64,000 bases of DNA from Ruegeria sp. ANG-R. Its GTDB lineage: Bacteria > Pseudomonadota > Alphaproteobacteria > Rhodobacterales > Rhodobacteraceae. Numbering within the stretch: position 1 is the first letter of the stretch; each line of letters begins with the position of its first letter. Position numbers and translations under genes: made by a program. The stretch lies in contig NZ_JWLJ01000003.1 in NCBI RefSeq assembly GCF_000813985.1, positions 1 to 64,000 on the forward strand. The letters run 5' to 3'. This document shows, one piece after another, positions 36,898-46,958 of the stretch. The notes under the pieces were generated by a model. That model worked only from the letters and a program-made list of their open reading frames with translations. It searched no databases and had not been told where the DNA came from.

Positions 36898-37631
36898 AGT
36901 ACCTGAACCTTGTCTCCGGTCTGTATGGTGCCGCCCTCCAGTACTTCGGCGTAGACACCAAAATTCTGATGATCCCAGCTGTTCAACGCCCCCAGCGTGT
37001 CGGCATCGCGTTCGCCCGTTTCAGGGTTGGCGGTTGTCGCCATGCAGCGCGTTATACACTCACGAATGTGGAACACGGCTTCGCCAATGCGAATGTCGCG
37101 GCCCAGCCAATCGAACTCTTCCCACAGCGCAAGGCCATCGAACCAGATGTTGCCCCGCCAGCGTTTGATGGACAGGTCACGACCCAGTTTCTGTTCGACC
37201 GCGCGGTGCGAGGCCATGTTGCACAGGCTGATCGAGGGGAAATCGCTGTCGGTCATCCCGCGCCCGGGGACGCGGACGATGCGCGCTGACGCCGCGCGGT
37301 CTGCGGGCATCAATGGCTTGACCCAATCCAGAAACGCGTCCTGTTGCGTATCGGGCTGAAAGCTAAGCGGGGGACGGTCAGGATGTTGAAGCGTGACGCT
37401 GTCGCCCTGCAATTGCGCCGAGATTGCCATCAGTTGAGGCGCCTTCGCGCATCGGCTGAAATTGGAGCAGGGCGCCCATTCCGACCCGTCTGTCTTTGAC
37501 GCCTCATGGGCAATTGCCCAAACACGATCCCCGGGCATTGTCTGCCCGGGGGTCAAAGTTACGTCGTCGAGGGACTCGTGCCCGTGACTTTTGATCGGGT
37601 GCCGCCAAAGGCTGGTGACTGTTCCGGTCAT
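36894..37631 (-). CDS. MOSC domain-containing protein
   Basis: 245 residues. N-terminal MOSC_N-like LWRHPIKSHGHESLDDVTLTPGQTMPGDRVWAI, and a MOSC core with the conserved Cys in HIRECITRCMATTANPETGERD. MOSC proteins handle molybdenum cofactor sulfur or reduce N-hydroxylated compounds; the exact role here is unknown. It overlaps yidC and engB by four bases on each side. Confidence 0.9.
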   Translation of the reverse strand: MTGTVTSLWRHPIKSHGHESLDDVTLTPGQTMPGDRVWAIAHEASKTDGSEWAPCSNFSRCAKAPQLMAISAQLQGDSVTLQHPDRPPLSFQPDTQQDAFLDWVKPLMPADRAASARIVRVPGRGMTDSDFPSISLCNMASHRAVEQKLGRDLSIKRWRGNIWFDGLALWEEFDWLGRDIRIGEAVFHIRECITRCMATTANPETGERDADTLGALNSWDHQNFGVYAEVLEGGTIQTGDKVQVL

Positions 37632-39451
37632 TTGTCATCCGTCTTGGGCGTTCGCTTGAAACCCGATTTTATGTTGCCGAACACGTCCGGCGTATACCCC
37701 TGACTGCGCATGATCAGGTATTGCTGGGTGAAAGTGATCGTGTTGTTCGCAATCCAGTAGACCACCAGACCACTGGCAAAGCTGCCCAGCATGAACATGA
37801 ACACCCACGGCATCCAGGCAAAGATCATCGCTTGCGTCGGGTCGGTTGGTGCCGGGTTCAGCTTCTGCTGCAGCCACATCGAAATCCCCAGAAGCAGCGG
37901 CAGAATGCCAAGGAAGATGGTCGCCATCAGCGTACCGGGCTCGGGGCCTGCCCAGGGCAGCCAGCCAAAGAAGTTCATGATCGAAGTCGGATCAGGCGCA
38001 CTGAGGTCGCGGAAGGGGCCGAACCAAGGGGCCTGACGCAATTCAATCGTGACGAAAATCACCTTGTAGAGCGAGAAGAAAATCGGAATCTGCATCAGAA
38101 TCGGCAGACATCCCGCAGCCGGGTTCACCTTCTCCTTCTTATACAGCTCCATCATGCCCTGCTGCATCTTCTGGCGGTCATCGCCTGCCGCTTCTTTCAG
38201 AGCTTCCATTTGCGGCTGCAGCTCTTTCATTTTCGCCATCGAGACATAGGACTTGAACGCCAACGGGAACAGAATCGCCTTGATGATCAGCGTCAGCCCG
38301 ATGATCGACCAGCCCATATTGCCGATCAGGGCGTTGATATTGTGCAGCAGCCAGAAGATAGGCTTGGTCAGAAAGAAGAACCAGCCCCAGTCAATGCTAT
38401 CAACAAATTTCTGGACACCTTCAGACTGATATTTTCGGATCGTTTCCCATTCCTTGGCGCCTGCGAACAGGCGCGTTGTCACCTCGGCGGCTTCTCCGGG
38501 GGCGACGGTCAGTGTCGGCAGAACCGTTTCGGTCTGATAGATTTTGCGGCGTGAATCATATTTTGCTGCCGCTTTGAACGTCGAACCCGGTTCCGGGATC
38601 AGTGTGGCCATCCAGTAATGGTCGGTAAATCCGATCCAGCCATCTTCTTTGACCTGATAGACCTCGGCTTGTGCACGTTCATTCGGGTCGATGTCAAAAT
38701 CGCGTACATCGCCATAGTCGACTTCGGACAGCGTGCCGTCCGCCATTCCGATCACGCCCTCATGCAAGATGAAGAAGTTTTTCAAACCCGGCAGGTCGCC
38801 ATCCTCACCAAGGCCGTGCCGGGCGAGAATGCCGTAGGGGGCCATGCCAACCTCGGATTGGGTCGCGTTTTCAACCGATTGGGTAACGGTGAACATATAG
38901 TCCTGATCAACCGAGATGTTGCGGCGGAAGGTCAGCCCTTTGCCATTGTCCCAAACCAGCGTGATGGGGCTGTCTACGCCCAGAACCTCTCCCTGTTCCA
39001 AGGTCCAGAGCGTGTTGGGACCAGGAACATCCGCCCCCGCAAGTCCCGCACCCGGCGCCCAGCCGTAAATGGCATAGTAGGCCGATTCCGATCCGACCGG
39101 AGAGAGCAGTTCGACAATTGGTGCGCCCTTTTCGATGGAAACCTTGTAATCCTTGAGAAACAGCTCATCGATCCGCCCGCCGGACAGGGACAGGCTGCCC
39201 TTCAGACGGGGAGTGTCGATATCGACGCGCGGTGCCTGTTCTTCCGGCAGAGTTTCCTCGGCGGCGGTCGTTGCCTCACCCACTGTGCTGGTGGCGCTGG
39301 GGGTTTGCACGTCATCGCCTTCCAGAGCCGCAATCTCTGCTTCTTCCAGCGTGGTAGGTTGCTCCGGCGGTGGGAACAACACGAACCATACAAGGATCAC
39401 GATAAAGCTGAGTACGGTTGCTAGGATGAGATTTTTGTTCTGATCGTCCAT
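37628..39451 (-). CDS. yidC: Membrane protein insertase YidC
   Basis: 607 residues from ATG 39451 (MDDQNKNLILATVLSFIVILVWFVLF, the first membrane segment). A large periplasmic beta domain (about 55-345) precedes the five-segment insertase core: FFFLTKPIFWLLHNINALIGNMGWSIIGLTLIIKAILFPLAFKSY, LMQIPIFFSLYKVIFVTIELRQAPWFGPFRDLSAPDP. The frame is open 15 codons further upstream. YidC inserts membrane proteins alone or with SecYEG. Confidence 0.97.
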   Translation of the reverse strand: MDDQNKNLILATVLSFIVILVWFVLFPPPEQPTTLEEAEIAALEGDDVQTPSATSTVGEATTAAEETLPEEQAPRVDIDTPRLKGSLSLSGGRIDELFLKDYKVSIEKGAPIVELLSPVGSESAYYAIYGWAPGAGLAGADVPGPNTLWTLEQGEVLGVDSPITLVWDNGKGLTFRRNISVDQDYMFTVTQSVENATQSEVGMAPYGILARHGLGEDGDLPGLKNFFILHEGVIGMADGTLSEVDYGDVRDFDIDPNERAQAEVYQVKEDGWIGFTDHYWMATLIPEPGSTFKAAAKYDSRRKIYQTETVLPTLTVAPGEAAEVTTRLFAGAKEWETIRKYQSEGVQKFVDSIDWGWFFFLTKPIFWLLHNINALIGNMGWSIIGLTLIIKAILFPLAFKSYVSMAKMKELQPQMEALKEAAGDDRQKMQQGMMELYKKEKVNPAAGCLPILMQIPIFFSLYKVIFVTIELRQAPWFGPFRDLSAPDPTSIMNFFGWLPWAGPEPGTLMATIFLGILPLLLGISMWLQQKLNPAPTDPTQAMIFAWMPWVFMFMLGSFASGLVVYWIANNTITFTQQYLIMRSQGYTPDVFGNIKSGFKRTPKTDDK

Positions 39452-39577
39452 CGGGGACAGCCACCTTGAGCAGTGAAACACACCCGGTGGGTTCAACAGA
39501 GTGCAGCCCCAAAGGTCAAGCGGAATCGCCCCTCAAATCGCCCCAACACTGGAATCGCCGCTACGAAACTGCCGATT

Positions 39578-41119
39578 TCATCCCATCTTGCGACTGATTT
39601 TGGGCGTGCCCCTGAGCTTTGCCTGATGAGCCGCGATCCAGTCCAGCGTCTGTTCGAACGGCATTGGTTTGGCAATCCCGAAACCCTGTACATGATCGCT
39701 GCCCAACTGCGCCATCAGCGCATGTTCACCGGGGGTTTCAACCCCTTCCGCGAGCGTCTCGAGATTTAGTCGTTCAGCCATGGTCAGAATGGCGCTGACG
39801 AGCTGCTGCTGGCTGGGGTCCTGATCGGATTTTGCCACAAACGTCCGATCGATCTTGATGCGGGACACGTCAAACCGCTTGATTGAGGCAATTGAGGCAT
39901 GGCCGGTGCCGAAATCATCCAGATCGATGCAGCACCCAAGCGCCGCCATGCCGGTCACATTCCGGGTGATCACGTCGTCGGGACGACGTGAGAATACCGT
40001 CTCCAATATCTCGACCGCCAGTCTGTCCGGTGTGAGTTCAAACTGATCCAGTTCCCATTTCAGACGGTCGATCAGACCCGGGTTGCGCAGTTCATCCGAG
40101 GAGAAATTGATGCCGATCCGGGGAATGAAAAGCGCGGCCCGATCCCAGGCGCGCATGGCCTCGAACGCGTGATGACGCATGACCTGACCCAGTCGCTCCA
40201 TCAGTTCGGCCTGTTCGGCAAAGGGCAGAAACACCTGCGGGCCCAGAACGCCCTTGATCGGATGCTCCCACCGTGCCAGTGCTTCAAACCCGGTAATCTT
40301 GCCCGTGTCCGTAGACTCCTGTGGCTGAAACCAGGGCCGGATGTCTCCGCTGTCCAGTGCCGCTTCGAATTCTTTTCGCAGGTTGGCCCGGACCAGCGAA
40401 CGCCGACGCGTTGCTGTTGAATAGGCCCGTATCGTGGACGGTCCGCTTCTCTGCGCCTCGGCGAGCGCAGCGGTAGCGGCGCCGATCCACTCTTCAGCCT
40501 CGGTTTGGCGCAGGTCGGAGTGCAGGCAGAATCCGATAGAGCAGGATTGATAAACACCCGCACCATTCAGCAAGAGTGGCTCTTCCACAGCGCTTTGAAT
40601 GCGGCCCGACATTTGGATGCAGGCTTCGAGATCCAGATGCGGGGACGGGTGGAGGCCGATGAGAAACCGATTCTGGTCAATCTGAGAAAAGATGTCATGG
40701 CTTCGGATGATCGAAAGGATGCGATCACTGAATTGCTGCTTTATATGATTTGCCGCCGCTTGCCCGTGCAGGTCCTGAAGATCGGCGTAATCGTCCAATG
40801 CCATAGCGATACATGCGGCATTCTCGCCATTGTTCGTTGCTGTCTCACTCAGAACCCGCATTTCGGACTGGAAAATATCATACGTGACCGCGCCGCTGGG
40901 GCGTATTCCTGAACTGCTTGCGGTGTAAGACCGACTGCCCCATATGCCGGTTGCGGCAAAAACAAGCGGTAAGCCCAGCGCCGTGGTGACAAGGGCGCTT
41001 TCGCCGCCCAACCAGAACGCGGCCAGACAGGCGGCCGGCACAAAGGCCAGAACCTGCGGCCCGGTTAGAACCATCCGCAGTGTGTCGAGAAGTCGGTCAA
41101 CAGAGAAAAATTTCCGCAT
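39578..41119 (-). CDS. EAL c-di-GMP phosphodiesterase with degenerate GGDEF domain
   Basis: About 513 residues from ATG 41119; the frame is open to 41176. Two hydrophobic segments lie near the N-terminus. The GGDEF-like domain has NRFLIGLHPS at the active-site loop, so it cannot be a cyclase. The EAL domain keeps the catalytic set: FEALARW, NFSSDEL, IDLDDFGTGHAS, KIDRTF, AEGVET. It should therefore hydrolyse c-di-GMP. It lies between ttcA and yidC, an insertion into the rpmH-yidC neighbourhood, and about 6.5 kb from the PilZ-containing Alg44-like gene. Confidence 0.92.
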   Translation of the reverse strand: MRKFFSVDRLLDTLRMVLTGPQVLAFVPAACLAAFWLGGESALVTTALGLPLVFAATGIWGSRSYTASSSGIRPSGAVTYDIFQSEMRVLSETATNNGENAACIAMALDDYADLQDLHGQAAANHIKQQFSDRILSIIRSHDIFSQIDQNRFLIGLHPSPHLDLEACIQMSGRIQSAVEEPLLLNGAGVYQSCSIGFCLHSDLRQTEAEEWIGAATAALAEAQRSGPSTIRAYSTATRRRSLVRANLRKEFEAALDSGDIRPWFQPQESTDTGKITGFEALARWEHPIKGVLGPQVFLPFAEQAELMERLGQVMRHHAFEAMRAWDRAALFIPRIGINFSSDELRNPGLIDRLKWELDQFELTPDRLAVEILETVFSRRPDDVITRNVTGMAALGCCIDLDDFGTGHASIASIKRFDVSRIKIDRTFVAKSDQDPSQQQLVSAILTMAERLNLETLAEGVETPGEHALMAQLGSDHVQGFGIAKPMPFEQTLDWIAAHQAKLRGTPKISRKMG

Positions 41120-41189
41120 TGGTTTTACGGCCTTCGGCTTGGGCAAGGATCGCGCAAGCCAACCGTAGGAAACCAATCTGAGTCAGTCG

Positions 41190-42083
41190 TTAACGCAGCC
41201 GGGGAATTTCGTCTGAATTTTCGTCTTTTTGAATCTGCTCGGTCGTGAGGTTCACGAAGTCAAACAGCTTCGGGTCCAGCAGGTGCGATGGTCTGGCATT
41301 GGTCAATGCGCGGAACATCACCTGCCGCCGCCCGGGCGCGTTCTTTTCCCATTGATCGAGAATCTGCTTGACCTGTTGACGCTGCAGCCCGTCCTGACTG
41401 CCACACAGATCGCAGGGAATGATGGGATAGTTCATCGCATTTGCAAACTTCTCGCAATCCGCCTCGGCCACATGGGCGAGCGGGCGATAGACGAACAGAT
41501 CGCCCTCTTCATTCACCAGCTTGGGTGGCATGGTCGCCAGGCGACCGCCATGAAACAGGTTCATGAAGAATGTCTCGAGGATATCGTCACGATGATGACC
41601 CAGGACCACCGCCGAACAGCCTTCCTCGCGGGCGATACGATACAGGTTCCCGCGGCGCAGGCGAGAACACAGGGCACAATAGGTACGGCCTTGCGGAACC
41701 TTGTCCATCACAACGGAGTAGGTGTCCTGATACTCGATCCGATGCGGCACACCCATGCGTTCGAGGAACTCGGGAAGCACAGTCGCCGGAAACCCCGGCT
41801 GGCCCTGATCCAGATTGCAGGCCAACAGATCGACGGGCAGCAGCCCGCGCCATTTCAACTCGTAGAGCACCGCCAGAAGGGTATAACTGTCCTTGCCGCC
41901 AGATAAGCACACCAGCCATCGCGGCGGTTTGGCCTTCTTGTCATGAGCAGAGGCGTTGACCATCCCGTACTGTTCGATCGCTTCGCGCGTTTGGCGCACG
42001 ATGCGTTTGCGCAGCTTCTTGAACTCGGTGGTCGAAGGTGCGCCCGCAAACAGCGGATGGATATCGTCAGCTTCATCGAACAT
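41190..42083 (-). CDS. ttcA: tRNA 2-thiocytidine biosynthesis protein TtcA
   Basis: 297 residues. PP-loop SGGKDS (61-66), the paired cysteines in [12 protein letters not shown] for the Fe-S cluster, and [14 protein letters not shown] at the C-terminal side identify TtcA, which thiolates cytidine 32 of certain tRNAs, including some tRNA-Arg. Sits between yidD and the EAL gene. Confidence 0.95.
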   Translation of the reverse strand: MFDEADDIHPLFAGAPSTTEFKKLRKRIVRQTREAIEQYGMVNASAHDKKAKPPRWLVCLSGGKDSYTLLAVLYELKWRGLLPVDLLACNLDQGQPGFPATVLPEFLERMGVPHRIEYQDTYSVVMDKVPQGRTYCALCSRLRRGNLYRIAREEGCSAVVLGHHRDDILETFFMNLFHGGRLATMPPKLVNEEGDLFVYRPLAHVAEADCEKFANAMNYPIIPCDLCGSQDGLQRQQVKQILDQWEKNAPGRRQVMFRALTNARPSHLLDPKLFDFVNLTTEQIQKDENSDEIPRLR

Positions 42084-42127
42084 GGTGCGGGCCTATCTCA
42101 GTTGGGTAAACCGGGCAAGGGTGGGCG

Positions 42128-42355
42128 TTATTTGTCCTCGGGCACCGGATCGTATCCGTCACCACCCCACGGGTGGCAGCGCCCGATGCGACGTGCGGCC
42201 AGCCATGTTCCCTTGAACGGACCGTGCTTTTCAAGCGCTTCCAGCGCATAGGCTGAGCAGGTTGGCTGATAGCGGCAGTTGAACCCGACCCATGGGCTGA
42301 AGATCAGCCGATAGGCCCGGATTGGCAAGGCGAGGATATGGGCAAGCGGAGTCAT
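42128..42355 (-). CDS. yidD: Membrane protein insertion efficiency factor YidD
   Basis: 75 residues from ATG 42355: [45 protein letters not shown], with [10 protein letters not shown] at the end. The conserved cysteines and RYxPTCSxYA are diagnostic. Overlaps the rnpA stop by four bases. It acts in the YidC insertion pathway. Confidence 0.95.
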   Translation of the reverse strand: MTPLAHILALPIRAYRLIFSPWVGFNCRYQPTCSAYALEALEKHGPFKGTWLAARRIGRCHPWGGDGYDPVPEDK

Positions 42356-42780
42356 TTGCCGCCATGCACTTTGCGCAAGGCATAGCGCAGATCGTCTTTC
42401 AGCGCCTCGAACGGGCGGGCGGCGGTGACCTCGGCGCGGCCGATCAGGACGTAGTCCCATCCGTTTCGGCCCTGACTGGTAAGAACAGCGCGGGCTGCCT
42501 CGCGCAGGCGGCGTTTGGCGCGATTGCGGGCCACGGCATTGCCAACTTTTTTGGAGCAGGTGAACCCGACGCGGATACCGGTTGCTTCGCCGTCGCTGCG
42601 GTTGCGCGCCTGTACCATCATCGAGGCCGTACCCTGCCGTTTCGCCCGCGCGGCCTTCAGAAAATCCGAACGGTTCTGCAAAACGGTCAGGGTTTCACCC
42701 ATGCAAACGGATGCCGCCGGGGGCTTTACCCTCGGCTGGTTGCTACCATCCTCAGGGGCCTCCGGCGGCGTCATGTTCAT
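42352..42780 (-). CDS. rnpA: Ribonuclease P protein component
   Basis: 142 residues, longer than the usual 115-125 because of an N-terminal Pro-rich extension ([22 protein letters not shown]). The core [19 protein letters not shown] and [25 protein letters not shown] (the RNR motif) is typical. An internal ATG at the MGETLTVL segment is an alternative start. Partner of the RNase P RNA in tRNA 5' maturation. Confidence 0.95.
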   Translation of the reverse strand: MNMTPPEAPEDGSNQPRVKPPAASVCMGETLTVLQNRSDFLKAARAKRQGTASMMVQARNRSDGEATGIRVGFTCSKKVGNAVARNRAKRRLREAARAVLTSQGRNGWDYVLIGRAEVTAARPFEALKDDLRYALRKVHGGK

Positions 42781-42799
42781 AACCTGATCAGTGAGCGGT

Positions 42800-42934
42800 T
42801 TATGCGCTCAGCGACTTGCGGCCACGTGCGCGGCGCGCGTTCAGGATTTTGCGGCCGGCCTTGGTGGCCATGCGTGCGCGGAAACCGTGGCGGCGTTTGC
42901 GAACCAGGTTCGAAGGCTGATAGGTGCGTTTCAT
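42800..42934 (-). CDS. rpmH: 50S ribosomal protein L34
   Basis: 44 residues: [44 protein letters not shown], the complete family. Start ATG at 42934 with TTGGAGACGGAGCG upstream. First gene of the minus-strand cluster rpmH-rnpA-yidD. dnaA is not adjacent, as usual in Alphaproteobacteria. Confidence 0.98.
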
Positions 42935-43003
42935 CGCTCCGTCTCCAATCTATAGCGGTCGGGTGCGGCGCGGATTCGCCTGGCCCTAGTGTTCGAAGCC
43001 CGT

Positions 43004-43032
43004 CCTCTACTGGGTCGCGGGAGTTAAGTCAA
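43004..43032 (-). promoter_or_regulatory. Weak candidate promoter of rpmH
   Basis: On the minus strand TTGACT (43032-43027), 17-nt spacer, TAGAGG (43009-43004), 70 bp before rpmH. The -10 is a poor match. The 297-bp divergent gap to 43232 also contains a short hairpin (AAACCCC/GGGGTTT, 43031-43050) and, on the plus strand, TTGACG at 43050-43055 with TGTAAC 16 bases later, a possible promoter for the next gene. Confidence 0.35.
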
Positions 43033-43231
43033 ACCCCTAGGTGGGGGTTTTGACGCCTTTTGCAACAATTCTGTAACCGGCACCAGCAAAAGGTTTCAAA
43101 TTGCCGGTTGTAGGCCCTGAATCCCTCACATTCTCTGCCATAAACATCAACGCCGCGTGAGGCCCCTGTTGTGTGACCCGCTGGCGTCGCATGTTGTAGC
43201 CAGAATGAAACGTACCAAACCGGACAACGTG

Positions 43232-43963
43232 ATGAGTGATACAACCCAGTCTGCGCGCAGCGGGCTTGCGCGCCATATTCCATTGCTGGTGATTCTCTCT
43301 GTGGCGGCGGTGGGGTTCTTCACCTTGGGCGACTATCTGTCTTTCGAGACTCTGCGCGACAATCGCGAGGCGCTGCTGGCTTGGCGAGATGCCAACTACT
43401 GGGCGATGGCTGCCGCGTTTATGGCGCTTTACATCATTATCGTCGCCTTTTCGCTGCCCGGCGCCGCCGTGGCTTCGATGACCGGGGGGTTTCTGTTCGG
43501 TCTGTTCGCCGGAACAGTGTTCAATGTCGTCGCGGCAACCATTGGCGCCTCGGCCATCTTTCTGGCCGCACGCTGGGGGCTGGGAGAATCCCTCACAGCC
43601 CGGCTGGAATCCTCGGAAGGGGCGATCAAGAAACTGAAAGATGGGCTGCGCGAGAACGAAATCTCGGTTCTGTTCCTGCTGCGCCTGGTGCCCGTCGTGC
43701 CTTTTTTCGTGGCCAATCTGGTGCCTGCGCTGGTGGGGGTCAAGTTCCGCAACTTTTTGATCACAACGGCGCTGGGGATCATTCCCGGCGGCATTGTGTA
43801 CACCTGGATCGGTGTCGGGCTGGGCGGTGTGTTCGACCGGGGCGAGACCCCCGACGTCTCGCTGCTGTGGGAGCCGTTTGTGATTGGCCCGATCATCGGC
43901 TTGTGCGTGCTGGCCGCTTTGCCGATTGTCATCAAATCCATTCGTGGCCGAAAGGACGCCTGA
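43232..43963 (+). CDS. TVP38/TMEM64 (DedA-like) membrane protein
   Basis: 243 residues from ATG 43232; ATG 43205 is an alternative. Several membrane helices. The family segment is FSLPGAAVASMTGGFLFGLFAGTVFNVVAATIGASAIFLAARWGLG, with RLVPVVPFFVANLVPALVGVKFRNFLITTALGIIPGGIVYTWIGVG as the second half. DedA-superfamily proteins move lipids or keep the membrane gradient. It is three bases before a flavoprotein gene, a pairing seen in other bacteria. Confidence 0.9.
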   Translation: MSDTTQSARSGLARHIPLLVILSVAAVGFFTLGDYLSFETLRDNREALLAWRDANYWAMAAAFMALYIIIVAFSLPGAAVASMTGGFLFGLFAGTVFNVVAATIGASAIFLAARWGLGESLTARLESSEGAIKKLKDGLRENEISVLFLLRLVPVVPFFVANLVPALVGVKFRNFLITTALGIIPGGIVYTWIGVGLGGVFDRGETPDVSLLWEPFVIGPIIGLCVLAALPIVIKSIRGRKDA

Positions 43964-43966
43964 TTC

Positions 43967-45385
43967 ATGCAAGAGTTGAAAACCGATATCCTGGTGATCG
44001 GTGCCGGGTCGGGAGGGTTGTCCGTGGCAGCCGGGGCCAGCCAGATGGGTGCGGATGTTGTTCTGCTTGAGGGGCACAAGATGGGAGGGGACTGCCTGAA
44101 CTTTGGCTGTGTCCCTTCGAAAGCCTTGATCGCCAGCGGCAAGGTCGCCTACGGGCAGGCACATGCGTCCGCCTACGGTATCTCGGACGTGACGCCTCAG
44201 GTTGATTACGCTGCTGCGAAAGATCACGTGCATGACGTGATCGCTCAGATCGAGCCCATGGACAGCCAAGAGCGTTTCGAAGGTTTCGGTGTGAAGGTGA
44301 TCCGGGAATACGGCAGCTTTGTCTCCCCCACCCAAGTACAGGCCGGAGATCACCTCATCACCGCTCGCCGCGTTGTCGTGGCCACCGGGTCCTCGCCGTT
44401 GATACCGCCTTTGCCGGGGTTGGATCAGGTGCCGTATTATACCAACGAGACCATATTCGAGCTGCGCGACAAGCCCGAACATCTGCTGATCATCGGCGGA
44501 GGCCCCATCGGTATGGAGATGGCGCAGGCGCATATACGTCTGGGCTGTAAAGTTACGGTGATTGAAGGGATGAAAGCGCTGGGCAAGGACGATCCCGAGG
44601 CGGCCTCGGTGGTTCTGGACAGCCTGAAGACCGAAGGCGTGGTAATCCGCGAGACCGCTATGGTCGCCCAGATTCGGGGCAATGCAGGTGCTGTTGAGGT
44701 CGTGACTGAAAACGGTGAGATTTACACGGGCTCTCACCTGTTGCTGGCCGTTGGGCGCAAGGCCAATATCGAGCGGCTGAACCTCGAGGCGGCCGGGGTC
44801 GAGCAAACGCGCACGGGGATCAGGACCGATGACTCGTTGCGCACCACAAATCGCAAGGTCTATGCCATCGGAGATGTCGCAGGCGGAATGCAGTTCACCC
44901 ATGTCGCGGGGTATCAGGCCGGGGTCATCATCCGCTCGGCCCTTTTCGGGCTGCCTGCCAAGGCGAAAACCGCCCATATCCCATGGGCAACCTATACCGA
45001 CCCGGAACTGGCGCAGGTCGGTCTGAGCGAAGCACAGGCGCGCGAACGGCACGGCGATGCGCTCGAAGTTGCCCGGTTCGACTATCACCACAATGACCGC
45101 GCCATCGCGGAACGGAAGACGAAGGGCTTCATCAAGGTGATGGTTTTAAAAGGCCGACCCATAGGGGCGACAATCGTAGGGTATCAGGCCGGAGAGCTGA
45201 TCAACTTGTGGTCGCTGGCGCTGGCGAATAACCTCAAGATGGGCCAGATCGCTGCGATGGTTTCGCCTTACCCGACGGTCGGAGAGCTTAACAAACGTGT
45301 GGCGGGTGCCTATTTCTCGCCAAGGCTGTTTGAGAATCAAACGGTTAAACGAGTGGTCAGGTTCGTCCAGCGCTGGATTCCCTGA
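43967..45385 (+). CDS. FAD-dependent pyridine nucleotide-disulfide oxidoreductase
   Basis: 472 residues. FAD fold GAGSGGLSVA, redox-active pair GDCLNFGCVPSKALI (C43, C48), NAD fold IIGGGPIGMEMAQAHIRLG, YAIGDVAGG, and a dimerisation domain. It has no N-terminal HMA domain, so it is a mercuric-reductase/dihydrolipoamide-dehydrogenase-like enzyme of unknown substrate. The C-terminal catalytic His-Glu pair typical of lipoamide dehydrogenase is not clear (YPTVGELNKR instead). Co-transcribed with the TVP38 protein. Confidence 0.9.
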   Translation: MQELKTDILVIGAGSGGLSVAAGASQMGADVVLLEGHKMGGDCLNFGCVPSKALIASGKVAYGQAHASAYGISDVTPQVDYAAAKDHVHDVIAQIEPMDSQERFEGFGVKVIREYGSFVSPTQVQAGDHLITARRVVVATGSSPLIPPLPGLDQVPYYTNETIFELRDKPEHLLIIGGGPIGMEMAQAHIRLGCKVTVIEGMKALGKDDPEAASVVLDSLKTEGVVIRETAMVAQIRGNAGAVEVVTENGEIYTGSHLLLAVGRKANIERLNLEAAGVEQTRTGIRTDDSLRTTNRKVYAIGDVAGGMQFTHVAGYQAGVIIRSALFGLPAKAKTAHIPWATYTDPELAQVGLSEAQARERHGDALEVARFDYHHNDRAIAERKTKGFIKVMVLKGRPIGATIVGYQAGELINLWSLALANNLKMGQIAAMVSPYPTVGELNKRVAGAYFSPRLFENQTVKRVVRFVQRWIP

Positions 45386-45403
45386 CCCAAGGAGGTGCGC
45401 AAA

Positions 45404-46786
45404 GTGAACTCGCTGTCGGGCCGATTTCTGATCCTGACGACGGTCTTCGTCATGTTGGCCGAGATTCTGATCTTTGTGCCTTCAATTGCGCGCTTTCGCG
45501 AAGATTTCCTGCTTAATCGGTTGGAACGTGCGCAGATCGCCTCATTGGCATTGTTGGCCGACGACATGCTGGCCGATGAGCTTGAGGCTGAACTGCTGGC
45601 CAATGCGGGTGTTTACAACGTTGTCCTGCGCCGCGACGAAGTGCGCCAGCTGATGCTGTCGTCGCCAATTCCGGACCAGATCACCAGGACCTACGATCTG
45701 CGCAGCGCCAGCGCGTGGGTGCTGATCCGCGATGCGACTCAGCGTTTGTTTACGCCCGAGAACGAGGTGATCCGAGTGATCGGCGCTCCGGTCAAAGACG
45801 CCGGGCTGCTGATCGAAGTTACGATGGACAGCAATCCGTTGCGTATGGCGATGACAGATTACGGGCTGCGTATTCTGGGTCTTTCCTTTGTGATTTCGAT
45901 TATTACCGCTTCATTGTTGTTTCTGGCCGTGCGCGTAGTGCTGGTGCGACCGATCAAAAGCGTAGTGGGTTACATGCAGCGGTACGCCAGCGCACCCGAA
46001 GATGCGCGAGGCATTATCTCTCCGAATTCAAAAGTTACAGAGCTGCGCGAAGCCGAAGAAGCCTTGCAGATGTTGCAAACCGATCTGACCCAGGCTCTGA
46101 AGCAACGCGAACGTCTGGCGCAATTGGGTGGGGCAGTCGCCAAGGTCAGCCACGACTTGCGCAATATCCTGACCTCGGCGCAATTGTTCACCGACCGGAT
46201 AGAGGCCAGCAATGATCCACTGGTGGCGCGCATGGCGCCAAAGCTCGTCAATTCGATCACCAGGGCGGTCTCATTGTGCGAAAGTACATTGGCCTTCGGG
46301 CGCGCCGAAGAGCCCGCTCCGACACTGACGATGGTCCGGCTGCGGGATGTCGCTGCGGACGTCGTCGCCAGTGAGCAACTCGCCGTCGCAGAGGCATGTA
46401 TCGAGATCATAAACGAAGTCCCCGAGGATCTCGTGATCCGTGCCGATCCAGAGCAGATATTCAGGGTCGTTATGAATCTCGTGCGCAATGCCCGGCAGGC
46501 CCTCATGTCCGCGGGCAAACCGGGCCGCGTTGCCGTATCCGCATCCGAGCAGGAGGCCGATTGGTGCATCGAAATCAGCGATACAGGCCCGGGCCTGCCA
46601 CCCAAAGCGCGGGACAATCTGTTCACTCCCTTCCAGGGGGGGGTACGCAAAGGGGGCTCGGGACTCGGTCTGGCGATTTCGCAAGAACTGGTACGTGGCC
46701 ATGGCGGAGACCTGTTTTTGAAAGATACAGGGCCTGACGGAACCGCCTTTGAAATAAGGCTTCCACGCGGCGATATGACTTTTTGA
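45404..46786 (+). CDS. Membrane sensor histidine kinase
   Basis: 460 residues from GTG 45404. AAGGAGG at 45389-45395 covers the earlier GTG at 45395 and sits eight bases before this one, so the second GTG is the start. Domains: membrane segment at about 6-25, periplasmic region, membrane segment at about 150-175 followed by HAMP, H-box VSHDLRNIL, N-box in MNLVRNARQAL, DTGPGLP and GGSGLGLAIS. No response regulator is adjacent, so it is an orphan kinase. Confidence 0.9.
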   Translation: MNSLSGRFLILTTVFVMLAEILIFVPSIARFREDFLLNRLERAQIASLALLADDMLADELEAELLANAGVYNVVLRRDEVRQLMLSSPIPDQITRTYDLRSASAWVLIRDATQRLFTPENEVIRVIGAPVKDAGLLIEVTMDSNPLRMAMTDYGLRILGLSFVISIITASLLFLAVRVVLVRPIKSVVGYMQRYASAPEDARGIISPNSKVTELREAEEALQMLQTDLTQALKQRERLAQLGGAVAKVSHDLRNILTSAQLFTDRIEASNDPLVARMAPKLVNSITRAVSLCESTLAFGRAEEPAPTLTMVRLRDVAADVVASEQLAVAEACIEIINEVPEDLVIRADPEQIFRVVMNLVRNARQALMSAGKPGRVAVSASEQEADWCIEISDTGPGLPPKARDNLFTPFQGGVRKGGSGLGLAISQELVRGHGGDLFLKDTGPDGTAFEIRLPRGDMTF

Positions 46787-46850
46787 AGTTTTTTTGAAGA
46801 ATCGGCTTGCGCGCACTTGGTCCCGGGTCTAAATACCGCCTCACCAACGC

Positions 46851-46927
46851 GGACCGATAGCTCAGCTGGATAGAGTACTTGACTACGAATCAAGGGGTCG
46901 GGGGTTCGAATCCTCCTCGGTCCGCCA
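46851..46927 (+). tRNA. tRNA-Arg (anticodon ACG)
   Basis: 77 nt with encoded CCA. Acceptor GGACCGA pairs with TCGGTCC; the anticodon arm CTTGA/TCAAG holds the loop CTACGAA with ACG; the T arm contains GTTCGAATC. ACG is read as ICG after deamination. It separates the orphan kinase gene from the polysaccharide region. Confidence 0.97.
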
Positions 46928-46958
46928 CTTGGTGCTGAAAACATTGAATAAATTCCCA

